From an uncultured Microbacterium sp. (lineage in GTDB: Bacteria > Actinomycetota > Actinomycetes > Actinomycetales > Microbacteriaceae), in assembly GCF_913776565.1 (NCBI RefSeq), contig NZ_CAJYPF010000035.1, forward strand, positions 1-34,145: 34,145 bases of DNA. Reading direction: 5' to 3'. Below are positions 19,015-27,417 of this stretch, one piece after another (positions within the stretch are counted from its first letter, which is position 1; the number at the start of each line of letters is the position of its first letter). The notes below the pieces were generated by a model. The model saw nothing but the letters and a program-made list of their open reading frames with translations, made no database searches and was not told the origin of the DNA. A program made the translations under genes and the position numbers.

Positions 19015-20210
19015 TCGGCGATCAGTCCCTCGTGCGCGGGGCGCTCGGCATCCGGGATGTGCTGCAGATTCACGCGCACGCGGTACCAGAGCGAGCTCGA
19101 GCCGCGCATGCCGTCGACGAGGACGTCCGCGGGGTGCAGTCTCGACGCGACCTCGGGATGCCGCGCCTTCCACGTCTCGAGTGCATCCAGTGCCTCGGAC
19201 TTGGTCTTGGTCCGCGCGACCTCGATGAGCGGCATGGTCGACGCGCGGCGGCCGGATCCGTCCGAGCCGCGCGGAGGCTTCTCGGCGGGCCCCAGGCGCT
19301 CGGCCAGCGCGAGCAGGGCGTCGAGCGACCCGGCAGCATCGTCGATCCCGGCGTGCGGGTCGCCGATCGCGCGGAACCGCTCGGGCACCGTGAGGACGGT
19401 GAACTCTTCGGGGCGGCGGCTGCGCACCTCGTCCCACGTCAGCGGCGTCGACACGCGCGCGTCCGGAAGCGGACGGATCGAGTAGGCCGAGGCGACCGTG
19501 CGGTCCTTGGCGTTCTGATTGAAGTCGACGAAGACGCTCTCGCCGCGCTCCTCCTTCCACCACCGGGCGGTCGCCAGGCCCGGGGCCCGGTTCTCGACCT
19601 CGCGGGCGAGGGTCTCGGCGGCCAGACGCACGGCGGCGTAATCCCACTCGGGACGGATGCGGACGAGGATGTGCAGGCCCCGCGACCCGGACGTCTTCGG
19701 CCAACCCGTGAGTCCGTGATCCTGCAGCACATCGCGCGCGATGAACGCGACGTCCACGATCTGCGCCCAATCCACTCCGGGCATGGGGTCGAGGTCGACC
19801 CGCAGCTCGTCGGGGTGGTCCAGATCCTCGGCGCGGACGGGATGGGGGTTGAGGTCGAGACAGCCCAGGTTGACCACCCAGGCCAGGCCCGCGGCATCCC
19901 GGATCACCGCTTCCTCGGCGGATGTGCCCGAGGCGTAGCGCAGGATCGCCGTGTCGATGAAGTCGGGGTGGTTCTCGGGGACGCGCTTCTGGAAGAAGGG
20001 CTCCTGGTTGAGGCCCTTCGAGAAGCGCTTCAGCACCATGGGTCGCCCGGCGGACCCGCGCAGAGCGCCCTCGGCGACGGCGAGGTAGTAGCGCACGAGG
20101 TCGAGCTTGGTCAGTCCCGGCTCGGCGAAGACCACGCGGTCGGGACTGGTGACGCGCACCTCGTGCCCGTCGACGTCGAGGATCTCGGGCGGCGTCTTCG
20201 TGGGGCTCAT
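18981..20210 (-). CDS. Stand-alone LigD-type polymerase/primase domain protein
   Basis: 409 residues. It matches the polymerase domain of LigD (archaeo-eukaryotic primase fold): LTKLDLVRYYLAVAEGAL, MVLKRFSKGLNQEPFFQKR, the catalytic acidic pair in RVDLDPMPG, KTSGSRGLHILVRI, and FVDFNQNAKDRTVASAYSIR. No ligase or nuclease domain is attached and no ku gene is nearby. In mycobacteria the equivalent domains fill gaps and add ribonucleotides during end-joining or base-excision repair; that role is inferred here. It is convergent with tetR, their coding ends overlapping by 34 bases. Confidence 0.9.
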   Translation of the reverse strand: MSPTKTPPEILDVDGHEVRVTSPDRVVFAEPGLTKLDLVRYYLAVAEGALRGSAGRPMVLKRFSKGLNQEPFFQKRVPENHPDFIDTAILRYASGTSAEEAVIRDAAGLAWVVNLGCLDLNPHPVRAEDLDHPDELRVDLDPMPGVDWAQIVDVAFIARDVLQDHGLTGWPKTSGSRGLHILVRIRPEWDYAAVRLAAETLAREVENRAPGLATARWWKEERGESVFVDFNQNAKDRTVASAYSIRPLPDARVSTPLTWDEVRSRRPEEFTVLTVPERFRAIGDPHAGIDDAAGSLDALLALAERLGPAEKPPRGSDGSGRRASTMPLIEVARTKTKSEALDALETWKARHPEVASRLHPADVLVDGMRGSSSLWYRVRVNLQHIPDAERPAHEGLIADYEPWAGRSPS

Positions 20211-20293
20211 GGCGCGAGGCTAGCGCCGGGTCGGGCGGGCGTGGCACCCCTTGCGGTGCGCGGTCGGGCGCCGGCGCGCTGCGCGCCGGAACG

Positions 20294-20328
20294 ACGAAGG
20301 GCCGCCCCGGAACGGGACGGCCCTTCGT
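20294..20328 (-). terminator. Terminator hairpin after the Bax inhibitor-1 family gene
   Basis: ACGAAGGGCCG (20294-20304) pairs with CGGCCCTTCGT (20318-20328). Three more inner pairs follow one mismatch. It lies 13 bases beyond the stop of the minus-strand gene ending at 20341. Confidence 0.8.
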
Positions 20329-20340
20329 GCGGGGCGTGCG

Positions 20341-21210
20341 TCAGTTGTTGCCGCGCAGGATCGCGATGAGGCGCAGGATCTCGACGTACAGCCACACGAC
20401 GGTGACCATGATGCCGAACGCGCCGACCCAGCCGTACACCCGGGCGGCGCCGTTGCGGACACCGCGCTGGATCTGGTCGAAGTCGAGCACGAGCGAGTAG
20501 GCGGCCATGATGACCACGAGGACGCCGATGATCAGGCCGAGCGGGATGCCGGCGACCGTCATGCTGTACAGACCGAAGGGGCCGCCCGCGATGGGGGCGT
20601 TGAACAGCATGAGTCCCAGGTTGACCAGGGCGAAGACCATGTAGCCGACCATCGCGATCATGAAGATCTTGGTCGCGCGGGCCGAGGCGCGCACCTTGCC
20701 GCTCGCGAAGAGCGCCAGGGTCACACCGACGACGGACAGGGTGGCCAACGTCGCCTGCAGGACGATGCCGGGGAACATGAACTCGAAGAACGCCGAGATG
20801 CCACCCACGAACAGACCCTCGAACGCCGCGTAGGCGATGAAGACCGGGACGGAGGGCTTCTTCTTGAACGTCGCGACCATCGCCAGCACGAAGCCGACGA
20901 CACCGCCGACGATCATGGGGGCGGCGCTCGGGTTGGGGTTGGCGACGCTGACGCCGGCCATCGACCAGATCCAGCCGACGACAGCGGTGACGACGAGGAT
21001 GCCGAACAGCGCCAGCGTCTTCATGACGGTGTCTTCGACCGTCATGCGGCCGGTGTCGACGGCACTCGCCGAGGGGGCGGCGTAGGCGCCTTCGATGGTC
21101 GCGGCGGCGGCGGGGTCGACGGCCGGGGGCGGGCTGTAGCGCGTCTGAGCGCCACCGGCTCGAGGGTCCTGGAACGCCGGGGTATTGAAAGCCGGGTTGT
21201 TGAGGGCCAC
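20341..21210 (-). CDS. Bax inhibitor-1/YccA family membrane protein
   Basis: 289 residues. A Pro/Ala-rich cytosolic N terminus of about 65 residues precedes seven hydrophobic segments. The segments FIAYAAFEGLFVGGISAFFE and the ending VYGWVGAFGIMVTVVWLYVEILRLIAIL are typical of the Actinobacterial Bax1-I family. Characterised relatives (BsYetJ) are pH-gated calcium leak channels and E. coli YccA modulates FtsH; the role here is unknown. ATG 21210, single gene, followed by a terminator. Confidence 0.9.
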   Translation of the reverse strand: MALNNPAFNTPAFQDPRAGGAQTRYSPPPAVDPAAAATIEGAYAAPSASAVDTGRMTVEDTVMKTLALFGILVVTAVVGWIWSMAGVSVANPNPSAAPMIVGGVVGFVLAMVATFKKKPSVPVFIAYAAFEGLFVGGISAFFEFMFPGIVLQATLATLSVVGVTLALFASGKVRASARATKIFMIAMVGYMVFALVNLGLMLFNAPIAGGPFGLYSMTVAGIPLGLIIGVLVVIMAAYSLVLDFDQIQRGVRNGAARVYGWVGAFGIMVTVVWLYVEILRLIAILRGNN

Positions 21211-21340
21211 GGGAACTCACACTCCAAAGATGGTGATCACAGCACCGTGCTGTCAGACAACACTAGCCGAGCGGGCCGCGAGAATCCCGGTGCTGACTGG
21301 GATTCCGCTTTGAGCGCACCCCGATTTCACCCGCCCCCGA

Positions 21341-21346
21341 TACGGT
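21341..21346 (+). promoter_or_regulatory. -10 box of a probable leaderless transcript (phosphodiesterase gene)
   Basis: TACGGT, then 6 bases, then GTG at 21353; no ribosome binding site is present. Confidence 0.5.
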
Positions 21347-21352
21347 GTCGCC

Positions 21353-22348
21353 GTGCCCCTGATCATCGGCCATCGCGGCGCTCCCGGACACCTGCCGGAG
21401 CACTCGCGCGGTTCCTATCTGCGTGCGATCCGGGCGGGGGTGGATGCCGTCGAACCCGACGTCGTGCCCACGAAGGACGGGGTGCTGGTGGTGCGGCACG
21501 AGAACGAGATCGGCAGCACCACCAACGTCTCGGTCCGCCCGGAGTTCGCCGCGCGCCGCACGACCAAGACCGTCGACGGCGAGCTCCTGACCGGGTGGTT
21601 CACCGAGGACTTCACGGCCGACGAGTTGCGAACGCTCCGGTGCCGCGAACGCCTCCCCGCGATCCGCCCGGACAGCGCCGCGCACGATGACGCCGAACCC
21701 GTCCTGCTGCTGCGCGACGTGCTCGCGCTCGCCCGTGACGGCGGCGTGGGCGTGGTGCTCGAGATCAAGCACGCGGCGTACTTCGCGCGCCGCGGTTTCG
21801 ACATGGCGGAGCTGGTGCGGACCGAGCTGTCGGAGGCGGGATGGGGGGATGCCGCGCGCCCCCTCGTCATCGAGTCGTTCGAGCCGCTGGTGCTCGCGCG
21901 GCTGCGGGAGCGTGGCATCCCTCACCCTCTCGTCCAGCTCGTCGAGGCCGAGGGGACGCCGTGGGATCTGCGCGAGAGGGACGGGGGCGACGCCGCCCCG
22001 TACGCCTCGATGCTCGCGCCCGCGGGGCTGGATGCGCTCACCGACGAGGTCGAGGGCATCAGCTGCGACAAGCGGTCGATCCTCGACCCCGACGCGTCGG
22101 GGCGGGCGCGCGGGCCCGCCCGCTTCGTCGAGGCGGCGCAGAGCCGCGGGCTGCGCGTGTACGCGTGGACCTGCCGGCCGGAGAACGCGTTCCTCTTGCC
22201 GGAGTTCCGCGGTGCCGGCGGTCCTGCCGCGTGGGGCGACTACCGCGGTGAATGGGCGATGCTGCGTGCCGCGGGGCTGGACGGGGTGTTCGTCGACCAC
22301 CCGGAGCTGGGGGTCGAGTTCTTCCGCGGGGCCGGGCCGACGTCCTGA
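21353..22348 (+). CDS. Glycerophosphodiester phosphodiesterase family protein
   Basis: 331 residues from GTG 21353. The catalytic HRG is in IIGHRGAPGHLPEHS, the metal-binding E-x-D in AVEPDVVPTKDGVLVVRHE, with the partnering His in RHE. The family insertion with LLLRDVLALA and VLEIKH, and the closing GLDGVFVDHPELG, complete the TIM-barrel signature of GlpQ-like enzymes that split glycerophosphodiesters into glycerol-3-phosphate and an alcohol. No signal peptide is seen, so it is probably cytosolic. It is divergent from the Bax inhibitor gene. Confidence 0.93.
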   Translation: MPLIIGHRGAPGHLPEHSRGSYLRAIRAGVDAVEPDVVPTKDGVLVVRHENEIGSTTNVSVRPEFAARRTTKTVDGELLTGWFTEDFTADELRTLRCRERLPAIRPDSAAHDDAEPVLLLRDVLALARDGGVGVVLEIKHAAYFARRGFDMAELVRTELSEAGWGDAARPLVIESFEPLVLARLRERGIPHPLVQLVEAEGTPWDLRERDGGDAAPYASMLAPAGLDALTDEVEGISCDKRSILDPDASGRARGPARFVEAAQSRGLRVYAWTCRPENAFLLPEFRGAGGPAAWGDYRGEWAMLRAAGLDGVFVDHPELGVEFFRGAGPTS

Positions 22349-22371
22349 ATGGTGGCGGGGTGGCCGTGCGA

Positions 22372-22506
22372 AACTCCTGAGTCCTCGTCCCGTCCGGCCC
22401 GGGACGTGGCGTCTTCTCGTTCTCGGACGCGGAGCGCGTCGGGGAAGCGTGCCCCGCGCGTTCTTCAGGAGTTCCGCGCGCGGCCGGGGCGCGCTTCTCA
22501 GGAGGC
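22372..22506. repeat. Intergenic cluster of CTCCTGA / TCAGGAG motifs
   Basis: AACTCCTGA (22372-22380) is the exact inverse of TCAGGAGTT (22465-22473), and a third copy, CTCAGGAGG, follows at 22498-22506. All lie in the 212-base gap between the phosphodiesterase and flavoprotein genes. The first two could close a large hairpin. No gene is seen in the gap. Confidence 0.4.
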
Positions 22507-22560
22507 CGGTCCGGCCGCAACCCCGGGTCGCGGTCGCGAGGGTCGGGACAGGATGGCCGC

Positions 22561-23490
22561 ATGACGGTGGACGTGACAGTGGTCGGCGGCGGTATCTCGG
22601 GACTCGCGTGCGCGCGGGCGGTGACGGATGCCGGCGGCACGGCGCGCGTGCTCGACCGTGGGCGCCGCGTGGGTGGGCGCCTGTCCAGCCGCACCATCGA
22701 CGGACGCGCGGTCGACCTCGGCGCGTCGTACTTCGTGGTCGGCGAGGAGGCGGGGTTCGGTCGCGTCGTCGCGGACTGGGAGGAGCGCGGCCTGGCGCGC
22801 GCGTGGACGGACACCTTCCAGGTGCTCGACGCGGACGGCGGGCAGACCCCCAAGCCCGGCCCGATGCGCTGGGCGGCGCCGCGGGGACTCCGCTCGCTCG
22901 CGCTCGACCTCGCCGAGGGACTCGATGTCGTCTCGGAGCGCGTCGTCGAGCGGGTGGAGCCGTACCGGGTCGACGGGGAGGACGCGGGTGAGGTGGTCCT
23001 CGCGATGCCCGCGCCCCAGGCGCGGCGTCTGACCGACCAGGCCCCGGGCGGCGATCAGGACTGGGAGCCGGTGATCGCGGTCGTGCTGCGCTGGCAGCAG
23101 CGGATGTGGGATGCCGATCTGCACGGCGCCTTCACCGACGGGGACGCCGACGTGTCGTTCATCGCGGACGACGGCGATCGCCGCGGCGACGGCGCCCCGG
23201 TGCTGGTCGTGCACACGACCGCCGACCGGGCGCGCCGCCACCTGGACGGCCCCGAAGGCGCGGTCGGTCCGGTGCTCGCCGCGACGCGACGCCTGCTGCG
23301 CATCGACGTCGACCCGGTCGCCACCTCCGCGCACCGGTGGACGTTCGCCCGTCCCGGGCAGACCGCCGGGCGGCCCTACTTCCGTTCGCCCGGCCTGTCG
23401 GCGTGCGGCGACGCGTGGGGGCGCAGCGCGGCGGTGCGCACGGCCTGGACGTCGGGCGATGCATTGGGGCGGGCGCTGACGGCATCCTGA
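22561..23490 (+). CDS. Renalase-like NAD(P)/FAD-dependent oxidoreductase
   Basis: 309 residues. The dinucleotide-binding motif VVGGGISGLACA (7-18) is followed by the acidic/arginine region VLDRGRRVGGRLSSR, whose GGR-x-x-S-R is typical of renalase-type and amine-oxidase-like flavoproteins, then AVDLGASYF. The C-terminal FAD-binding end is PGLSACGDAWGRSAAVRTAWTSGDALG. Bacterial renalases oxidise aberrant dihydro forms of NAD(P)H; the true substrate here is not shown. CAGGAT lies 6 bases before ATG 22561, matching the leaderless spacing seen elsewhere. Confidence 0.85.
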   Translation: MTVDVTVVGGGISGLACARAVTDAGGTARVLDRGRRVGGRLSSRTIDGRAVDLGASYFVVGEEAGFGRVVADWEERGLARAWTDTFQVLDADGGQTPKPGPMRWAAPRGLRSLALDLAEGLDVVSERVVERVEPYRVDGEDAGEVVLAMPAPQARRLTDQAPGGDQDWEPVIAVVLRWQQRMWDADLHGAFTDGDADVSFIADDGDRRGDGAPVLVVHTTADRARRHLDGPEGAVGPVLAATRRLLRIDVDPVATSAHRWTFARPGQTAGRPYFRSPGLSACGDAWGRSAAVRTAWTSGDALGRALTAS

Positions 23491-23640
23491 ATCCGGGTCC
23501 GCCTCATCCGTACGGGGGAAATCGCACCGCGACACGCGCGGGCGGACACGGGGGCGGGATCGCCCGGTGCCCGCGGAATCCCGTCCGCCGCGAGCGCGCA
23601 CCGCTCGTCAGACCGCCCGTTCGATGTCGGGGTCCCGCCC

Positions 23641-23646
23641 TAGGGT
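23641..23646 (+). promoter_or_regulatory. -10 box of a probable leaderless ABC-exporter transcript
   Basis: TAGGGT, then 6 bases, then ATG at 23653. The upstream gap (23491-23640) shows nothing else clear. Confidence 0.5.
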
Positions 23647-23652
23647 GGGGCC

Positions 23653-24636
23653 ATGGATGCCGGTATCGACGTCACGGGGGTCAGACGGTCGTTCGGCGCG
23701 GTCCACGCGGTGCAGCAGGTGACGTTCACCGCTGCGCCCGGACGCGTCACGGGGCTGGTCGGACCCAACGGATCGGGCAAGACGACGCTCTTGCTCATGC
23801 TCGCCTCGCTGCTGCGACCGGACGCCGGTGAGATGCGCATCGGCGGTGTCGACCCGGTGACGGATCCCGCCGGGGTGCGGCGGATCCTCGGATGGATGCC
23901 GGATTCCCTGGGCGCGTGGCCGAGCCTGACGTCGCGCGAGGTGCTCGTCGCGACCGCCCAGCTGTACGACCTGCCGCGAGAGACCGCGCGCGCCCGCGCG
24001 GACGAGCTGCTCGATCTCGTCGATCTGCGCGCGCTCGCCGGTTCACCCGCGCGCGTGCTGTCGCGGGGGCAGAAGCAGCGGCTGGCCCTCGCGCGCGCTC
24101 TCGTGCACGATCCGCGGGTACTGCTGCTCGACGAGCCGGCCTCGGGCCTGGACCCCCAGGCGCGGATCGCGCTGCGCGAGCTGCTGCGGCGGCTGGCGGC
24201 CGAGGGGCGCACCATCCTCATCTCGAGCCACGTCCTGTCCGAGCTCGAAGCGGTGGTCGACGACGCCGTCTTCCTGCTCGAGGGGCGCACCGTGGGCGGC
24301 GATCGCGTCGCGGCGGCCGCCACGCGGGTGCGGCCCTGGCGCGTCCGCCTCCTCGCCGAGGCGACCCGGTCGGTCGAGGCGGCCCGCGCGGACATCGCCG
24401 CGGCGCTCGGTCGCGGTGCCGACGAGGTCGCGATCGACCGTCGCGACGTGCTCGTCCCGTTCGCCGACGAGACGGCGGCCCTTTCGGGCCTGCGCGCCCT
24501 GGTGGGCGCGGGCGTCGCCGTGGTCGAGTTCGCTCCGGCCGTGGGCGATCTCGAGCACGCCTTCCTCGATCTGCGATCCGAGGTCCGTCCCGCGCCGCCC
24601 ACAGCCGATCGCCCTGACGACGGGAGCCGCTCGTGA
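23653..24636 (+). CDS. ABC exporter ATP-binding protein (ABC-2 type)
   Basis: 327 residues. Walker A GLVGPNGSGKTTLL, signature LSRGQKQRLALARAL, Walker B VLLLDEPASGLDPQ and the switch His in ISSHVLSELE are intact. The signature reads LSRGQ rather than LSGGQ, common in this subfamily. Residues about 225-300 are an extra C-terminal domain as in CcmA/NatA-like drug or antibiotic exporters. GTG of the permease overlaps its stop by 4 bases, so the two are one transport unit. The substrate is unknown. Confidence 0.92.
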   Translation: MDAGIDVTGVRRSFGAVHAVQQVTFTAAPGRVTGLVGPNGSGKTTLLLMLASLLRPDAGEMRIGGVDPVTDPAGVRRILGWMPDSLGAWPSLTSREVLVATAQLYDLPRETARARADELLDLVDLRALAGSPARVLSRGQKQRLALARALVHDPRVLLLDEPASGLDPQARIALRELLRRLAAEGRTILISSHVLSELEAVVDDAVFLLEGRTVGGDRVAAAATRVRPWRVRLLAEATRSVEAARADIAAALGRGADEVAIDRRDVLVPFADETAALSGLRALVGAGVAVVEFAPAVGDLEHAFLDLRSEVRPAPPTADRPDDGSRS

Positions 24637-25724
24637 ACCTCCACCGCCTGCGCACGATCGTCGGGATCGAACTGCGTCAGCGTGTCCGCTCGGTCTCCTG
24701 GTACGTGCTGCTCGGCATCTTCGCCGTCATCCTCATCGGCCTGCTGGCGCTGTCGTTCGCGTCCTTCGCGCTGTGGGAGGGCGGTAACGAGCTGTTCTTC
24801 TCGCTCGTCATCATGCTCGTGCTGCTCCTGGTCCTGCTGGTGTCGCCGACCCTGAGCGGCAGTGCCGTCAACGGGGACCGTGATGCCGCGACCCTCGCGC
24901 CGGTGCAGGTCACCCTCGCGACGACCGCCGAGATCGTCGTCGGCAAATTCCTGGCCGCGTGGATCTCGGGCCTGGCGTTCCTGGCCGTCGCCCTGCCGTT
25001 CCTGTTCGTCGCCGTGCTCGCGGGTTCGCTGAACCCGCTCTCGATCGTCAGCTCGCTGCTCATCCTCGTGGTCGAGGTGGCCGTGGTCGCGGCGATCGGG
25101 GTGGGACTGAGCGCGGTCGTCGCCCGTCCGCTGTTCTCGGTGGCGGGCACCTACCTGATCGTGGCCGCTCTCACCGTCGGAACGCTGCTCGTCTTCGGGC
25201 TCGGGGGCGCCGCTCTGCGCTCGCCGCAAGAGCTCGTGACGCGCGACGTGGATTACGCGGCCATTCCCGCGGGCTGCGACCCCTACGCCGACGACCAGTC
25301 CGCCAGCTGCCCTTCGCTCGGTGAGGTCGGATGCGTCGAGACCACCAGGGTCAACGAGGTCCCTCGCTTCGACCGCGTGTGGGGAGTGCTGGCGGCGAAC
25401 CCGTTCGTCATCCTCGCTGATGCGACGCCGTCGACGTACGACGGGGAGTACGGCTACCCTCGCGACCTGTTCTCGCAGATCGCGTACGGCGTCCGCCTCG
25501 CGCAGATCCCGCCGGAGCCGCGGATCGAATACAACGGGTGCGCCACGTATTCGCAGCAGCAGCAGCAGAACCCGTCGCCCGAGCAACAGATCGCGGGCAC
25601 GGCGCCCAGCTGGTTCGTGGGCCTGATCGTTCAGGCGGCGCTGGCGGGCGGGTTGATGGCCTGGGGTATCGCCCGGACGCGGACGCCCGCGCGGCGCCTG
25701 CCGCCCGGGACGCGCATCGCCTGA
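24633..25724 (+). CDS. ABC-2 type permease with a large extracytoplasmic loop
   Basis: 363 residues. Six hydrophobic segments: one near 22-45, four between about 58 and 195, and one near the C terminus (WFVGLIVQAALAGGLMAWGI). Between the last two is a polar stretch of about 130 residues (200-330) that should lie outside the cell. It contains Cys at GCDPYADD, SCPSL, GCVET and GCATY, enough for two disulfides, and a run of five Gln just before the last helix. It partners the ATPase 4 bases upstream. Export of a lipid, peptide or drug is possible; nothing here fixes it. Confidence 0.88.
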   Translation: MNLHRLRTIVGIELRQRVRSVSWYVLLGIFAVILIGLLALSFASFALWEGGNELFFSLVIMLVLLLVLLVSPTLSGSAVNGDRDAATLAPVQVTLATTAEIVVGKFLAAWISGLAFLAVALPFLFVAVLAGSLNPLSIVSSLLILVVEVAVVAAIGVGLSAVVARPLFSVAGTYLIVAALTVGTLLVFGLGGAALRSPQELVTRDVDYAAIPAGCDPYADDQSASCPSLGEVGCVETTRVNEVPRFDRVWGVLAANPFVILADATPSTYDGEYGYPRDLFSQIAYGVRLAQIPPEPRIEYNGCATYSQQQQQNPSPEQQIAGTAPSWFVGLIVQAALAGGLMAWGIARTRTPARRLPPGTRIA

Positions 25725-25748
25725 TCGGCCTCGGGTGCCGTCTCCGCG

Positions 25749-25797
25749 CGGCCCGTCGGGCGCCATGGGCTGGAGCGCCCGGGTGCCCGACGGGCCG
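25749..25797 (+). terminator. Hairpin after the ABC exporter operon
   Basis: CGGCCCGTCGGGC (25749-25761) pairs perfectly with GCCCGACGGGCCG (25785-25797) around a 23-base loop. It sits between convergent genes. Confidence 0.65.
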
Positions 25798-25871
25798 TCC
25801 GGCGGGTGCCGCCCACCGGGCTCAGGCCCGATGAGCGGCCCGGCGCGCGCGGACGCGCCGCTGCGGAACGC

Positions 25872-26090
25872 TCAGGCGTGGCCCTCGGCGGCCGGGAACC
25901 CGGGGTCGTCGGCCGGAGCGTCGGCCTCGGCGGAGTCGCCGACCGCGTCACCGGTCCGGTCGTCGAGGTCGACGTGCTCCTCGGCCTCGGCGGCGTCCTC
26001 GCGGACCTCGTCGGTCACGGCGTCGGTGGGGGCGGCGGAGTCGGCGTGCGCGTCGTCGGAGTGGCGGGTGGGGATGTCAGGAGTGCTCAT
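25872..26090 (-). CDS. Small acidic protein of unknown function
   Basis: 72 residues from ATG 26090. It is nearly all Asp, Glu, Ala, Thr and Ser, with no hydrophobic core and no Cys, so is probably disordered. Composition resembles other short acidic proteins of actinobacteria. There is no strong ribosome binding site (GGGGAG lies rather far upstream), so it may be a weak or false gene. It lies between the ABC exporter terminator and the CobW-like gene, same strand as the latter and 111 bases beyond it. In the 26091-26201 gap I see nothing definite. Confidence 0.5.
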   Translation of the reverse strand: MSTPDIPTRHSDDAHADSAAPTDAVTDEVREDAAEAEEHVDLDDRTGDAVGDSAEADAPADDPGFPAAEGHA

Positions 26091-26201
26091 GCGTCCACGG
26101 TGCTCCCCACGGCATCCGAGTCGTACCGGCTTGACACGACCCGCGCGGGCGCGGACGGTCGTTCGTCACGGTGCACGTCGGCTCGGGGATCGCGGACGCC
26201 G

Positions 26202-27197
26202 TCAGTCGCCGGCATCCGGGATCGACGGCGCGGTCGCGGGCCAGGCGGGGAGCGGGTCGTCGAACGACGCCCACGCCGTGGGGCCCGCGGCGAGCTCGTC
26301 GTCGGTGAGGGCCGCGCGGTCGAGGACGTGCGCGAGGCGCGGCGCCGACAGGTCGAGTCCTGTGAAGACGAGCTCCTGTCCCAGGCCCATGCGGCCGTCG
26401 TCCGCGCCGAGCGGCTCGATCCACATCGCCGAGCCCACGTGCTCCCAACGGGCGAGGACGCCGGGTCGTGACGCGAGGCGACAGAAGCCGGCGGAGCGCA
26501 CGAGTCGTCCGGCGGCCCCGTCGTCGAGCTGATCGAGGGCGCTCGACAGTCGGCCGGCGTGGAACGGACGCACCTGGTCGTAGCGGATCGTCGCGACGCG
26601 GTTGTCCCGCATGTAGGGATCGTGCTCGCCGTTCAGCGCGCGGACCCACCCGGCGCGCTCGAGCAGCTCGCCGTCGTGCGCCGCGGGGGACTGCAGGTCG
26701 CCCAGCGGATCGCGTGAGAGGCGCACGGTCGCGGTGGGGTTGAGGTGCGAGGCGAGGGACATCTGCACGGCCAGGGCCGCGGTGGGCACGAGTTCCCAGT
26801 TGACCCAGACGATGCGCGTCGCCAGCTCCAGCGCCAGGGCTGCCTGGCGGGCGCGCGCGCCGACGTCCGCGCGAGGGTCTCCCGCGCGCGCCGAAGGGAC
26901 GAGGGGGGCGTCGTCGAGCAGGTCGCCGATCATGTGCCGGGCATCGACGATGCAGACGGCGTCGACGTCGGCGCCGCCCCGTGCGAGAAGGGCGTGGATG
27001 AGATCGACGTCGGCGGAGACGTCGATGACGGCGGGGTCGTCGCCGGAGCGCGGGCGCGGGTGGGGCAGCGTGTGGGCGGAGCGCAGATCGGCGGTGCGCA
27101 GCACGTGCAGGGGGCGGTCGAGGGCGACGGCGGTGCGCTCGGCATAGGCCCGGCGCTCCGGTGCGCAGACGCCCATGACGGCGATCGTGCGGGGCAT
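26202..27197 (-). CDS. Degenerate CobW/COG0523-family protein, probable zinc-starvation gene
   Basis: 331 residues from ATG 27197, preferred over ATG 27206 because GGAAGG sits 8 bases before it. The C-terminal part (about 200-290) matches the CobW C domain: [37 protein letters not shown] and [12 protein letters not shown]. The N-terminal GTPase half is eroded: where CobW has GxxGxGK[ST] this protein has [11 protein letters not shown], and no CxCC metal motif is seen. COG0523 proteins are metal-delivery GTPases often under Zur. Here divergence from a Cys-free L36 across a Zur-like box supports a zinc role; GTP hydrolysis is doubtful. Confidence 0.75.
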   Translation of the reverse strand: MPRTIAVMGVCAPERRAYAERTAVALDRPLHVLRTADLRSAHTLPHPRPRSGDDPAVIDVSADVDLIHALLARGGADVDAVCIVDARHMIGDLLDDAPLVPSARAGDPRADVGARARQAALALELATRIVWVNWELVPTAALAVQMSLASHLNPTATVRLSRDPLGDLQSPAAHDGELLERAGWVRALNGEHDPYMRDNRVATIRYDQVRPFHAGRLSSALDQLDDGAAGRLVRSAGFCRLASRPGVLARWEHVGSAMWIEPLGADDGRMGLGQELVFTGLDLSAPRLAHVLDRAALTDDELAAGPTAWASFDDPLPAWPATAPSIPDAGD

Positions 27198-27213
27198 GGC
27201 ATCCACCTTCCGT

Positions 27214-27242
27214 TTGTCGGGGAGTGCTGTTCACCCTACCCT
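27214..27242 (+). promoter_or_regulatory. Promoter of the Cys-free L36 gene
   Basis: -35 TTGTCG (27214-27219), 17 bases, -10 TACCCT (27237-27242). The Zur-like palindrome begins two bases after the -10, covering the expected start of transcription. Confidence 0.55.
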
Positions 27243-27243
27243 G

Positions 27244-27266
27244 TTGTTGAGAACGGTTATCAACAA
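27244..27266. promoter_or_regulatory. Zur-like operator
   Basis: A 23-bp imperfect palindrome: TTGTTGA, G, AAC, G, GTT, A, TCAACAA. Only the single G/A pair breaks symmetry. Size and AT-rich arms around a short core fit a Fur/Zur-family box. It ends on the first bases of the rpmJ ribosome binding site and sits between divergent zinc-type genes. Zur is inferred from context; Fur or Mur cannot be excluded. Confidence 0.7.
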
Positions 27267-27276
27267 GGAGGATGCC

Positions 27277-27399
27277 ATGAAGGTCCGCGCGTCGATCAGA
27301 TCCCTCGCGAAGCAGCCCGGTGCGCAGGTCGTGCGCCGCCGCGGCAAGGTGTTCGTGATCAACAAGCAGAACCCGCGGTTCAAGGGGCGGCAGGGGTGA
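27277..27399 (+). CDS. rpmJ: 50S ribosomal protein L36, zinc-free (C-minus) paralogue
   Basis: 40 residues: it opens [19 protein letters not shown] and ends with [25 protein letters not shown] residues, the L36 fold. The CxxC...C...H zinc ribbon of the standard protein is absent: there is no cysteine at all. Such C-minus paralogues replace the zinc-binding form under zinc starvation and free its metal. ATG 27277 is preceded by AAGGAGG, directly abutting the Zur-like operator. A standard zinc-binding rpmJ should exist elsewhere in the genome. Confidence 0.93.
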   Translation: MKVRASIRSLAKQPGAQVVRRRGKVFVINKQNPRFKGRQG

Positions 27400-27417
27400 C
27401 GGGGCGATAACGCGAAC

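Noticed and set aside
25548..25568. CAG trinucleotide run in the ABC permease
   Set aside because: Only five or so in-frame Gln codons; too short to call a phase-variable repeat.
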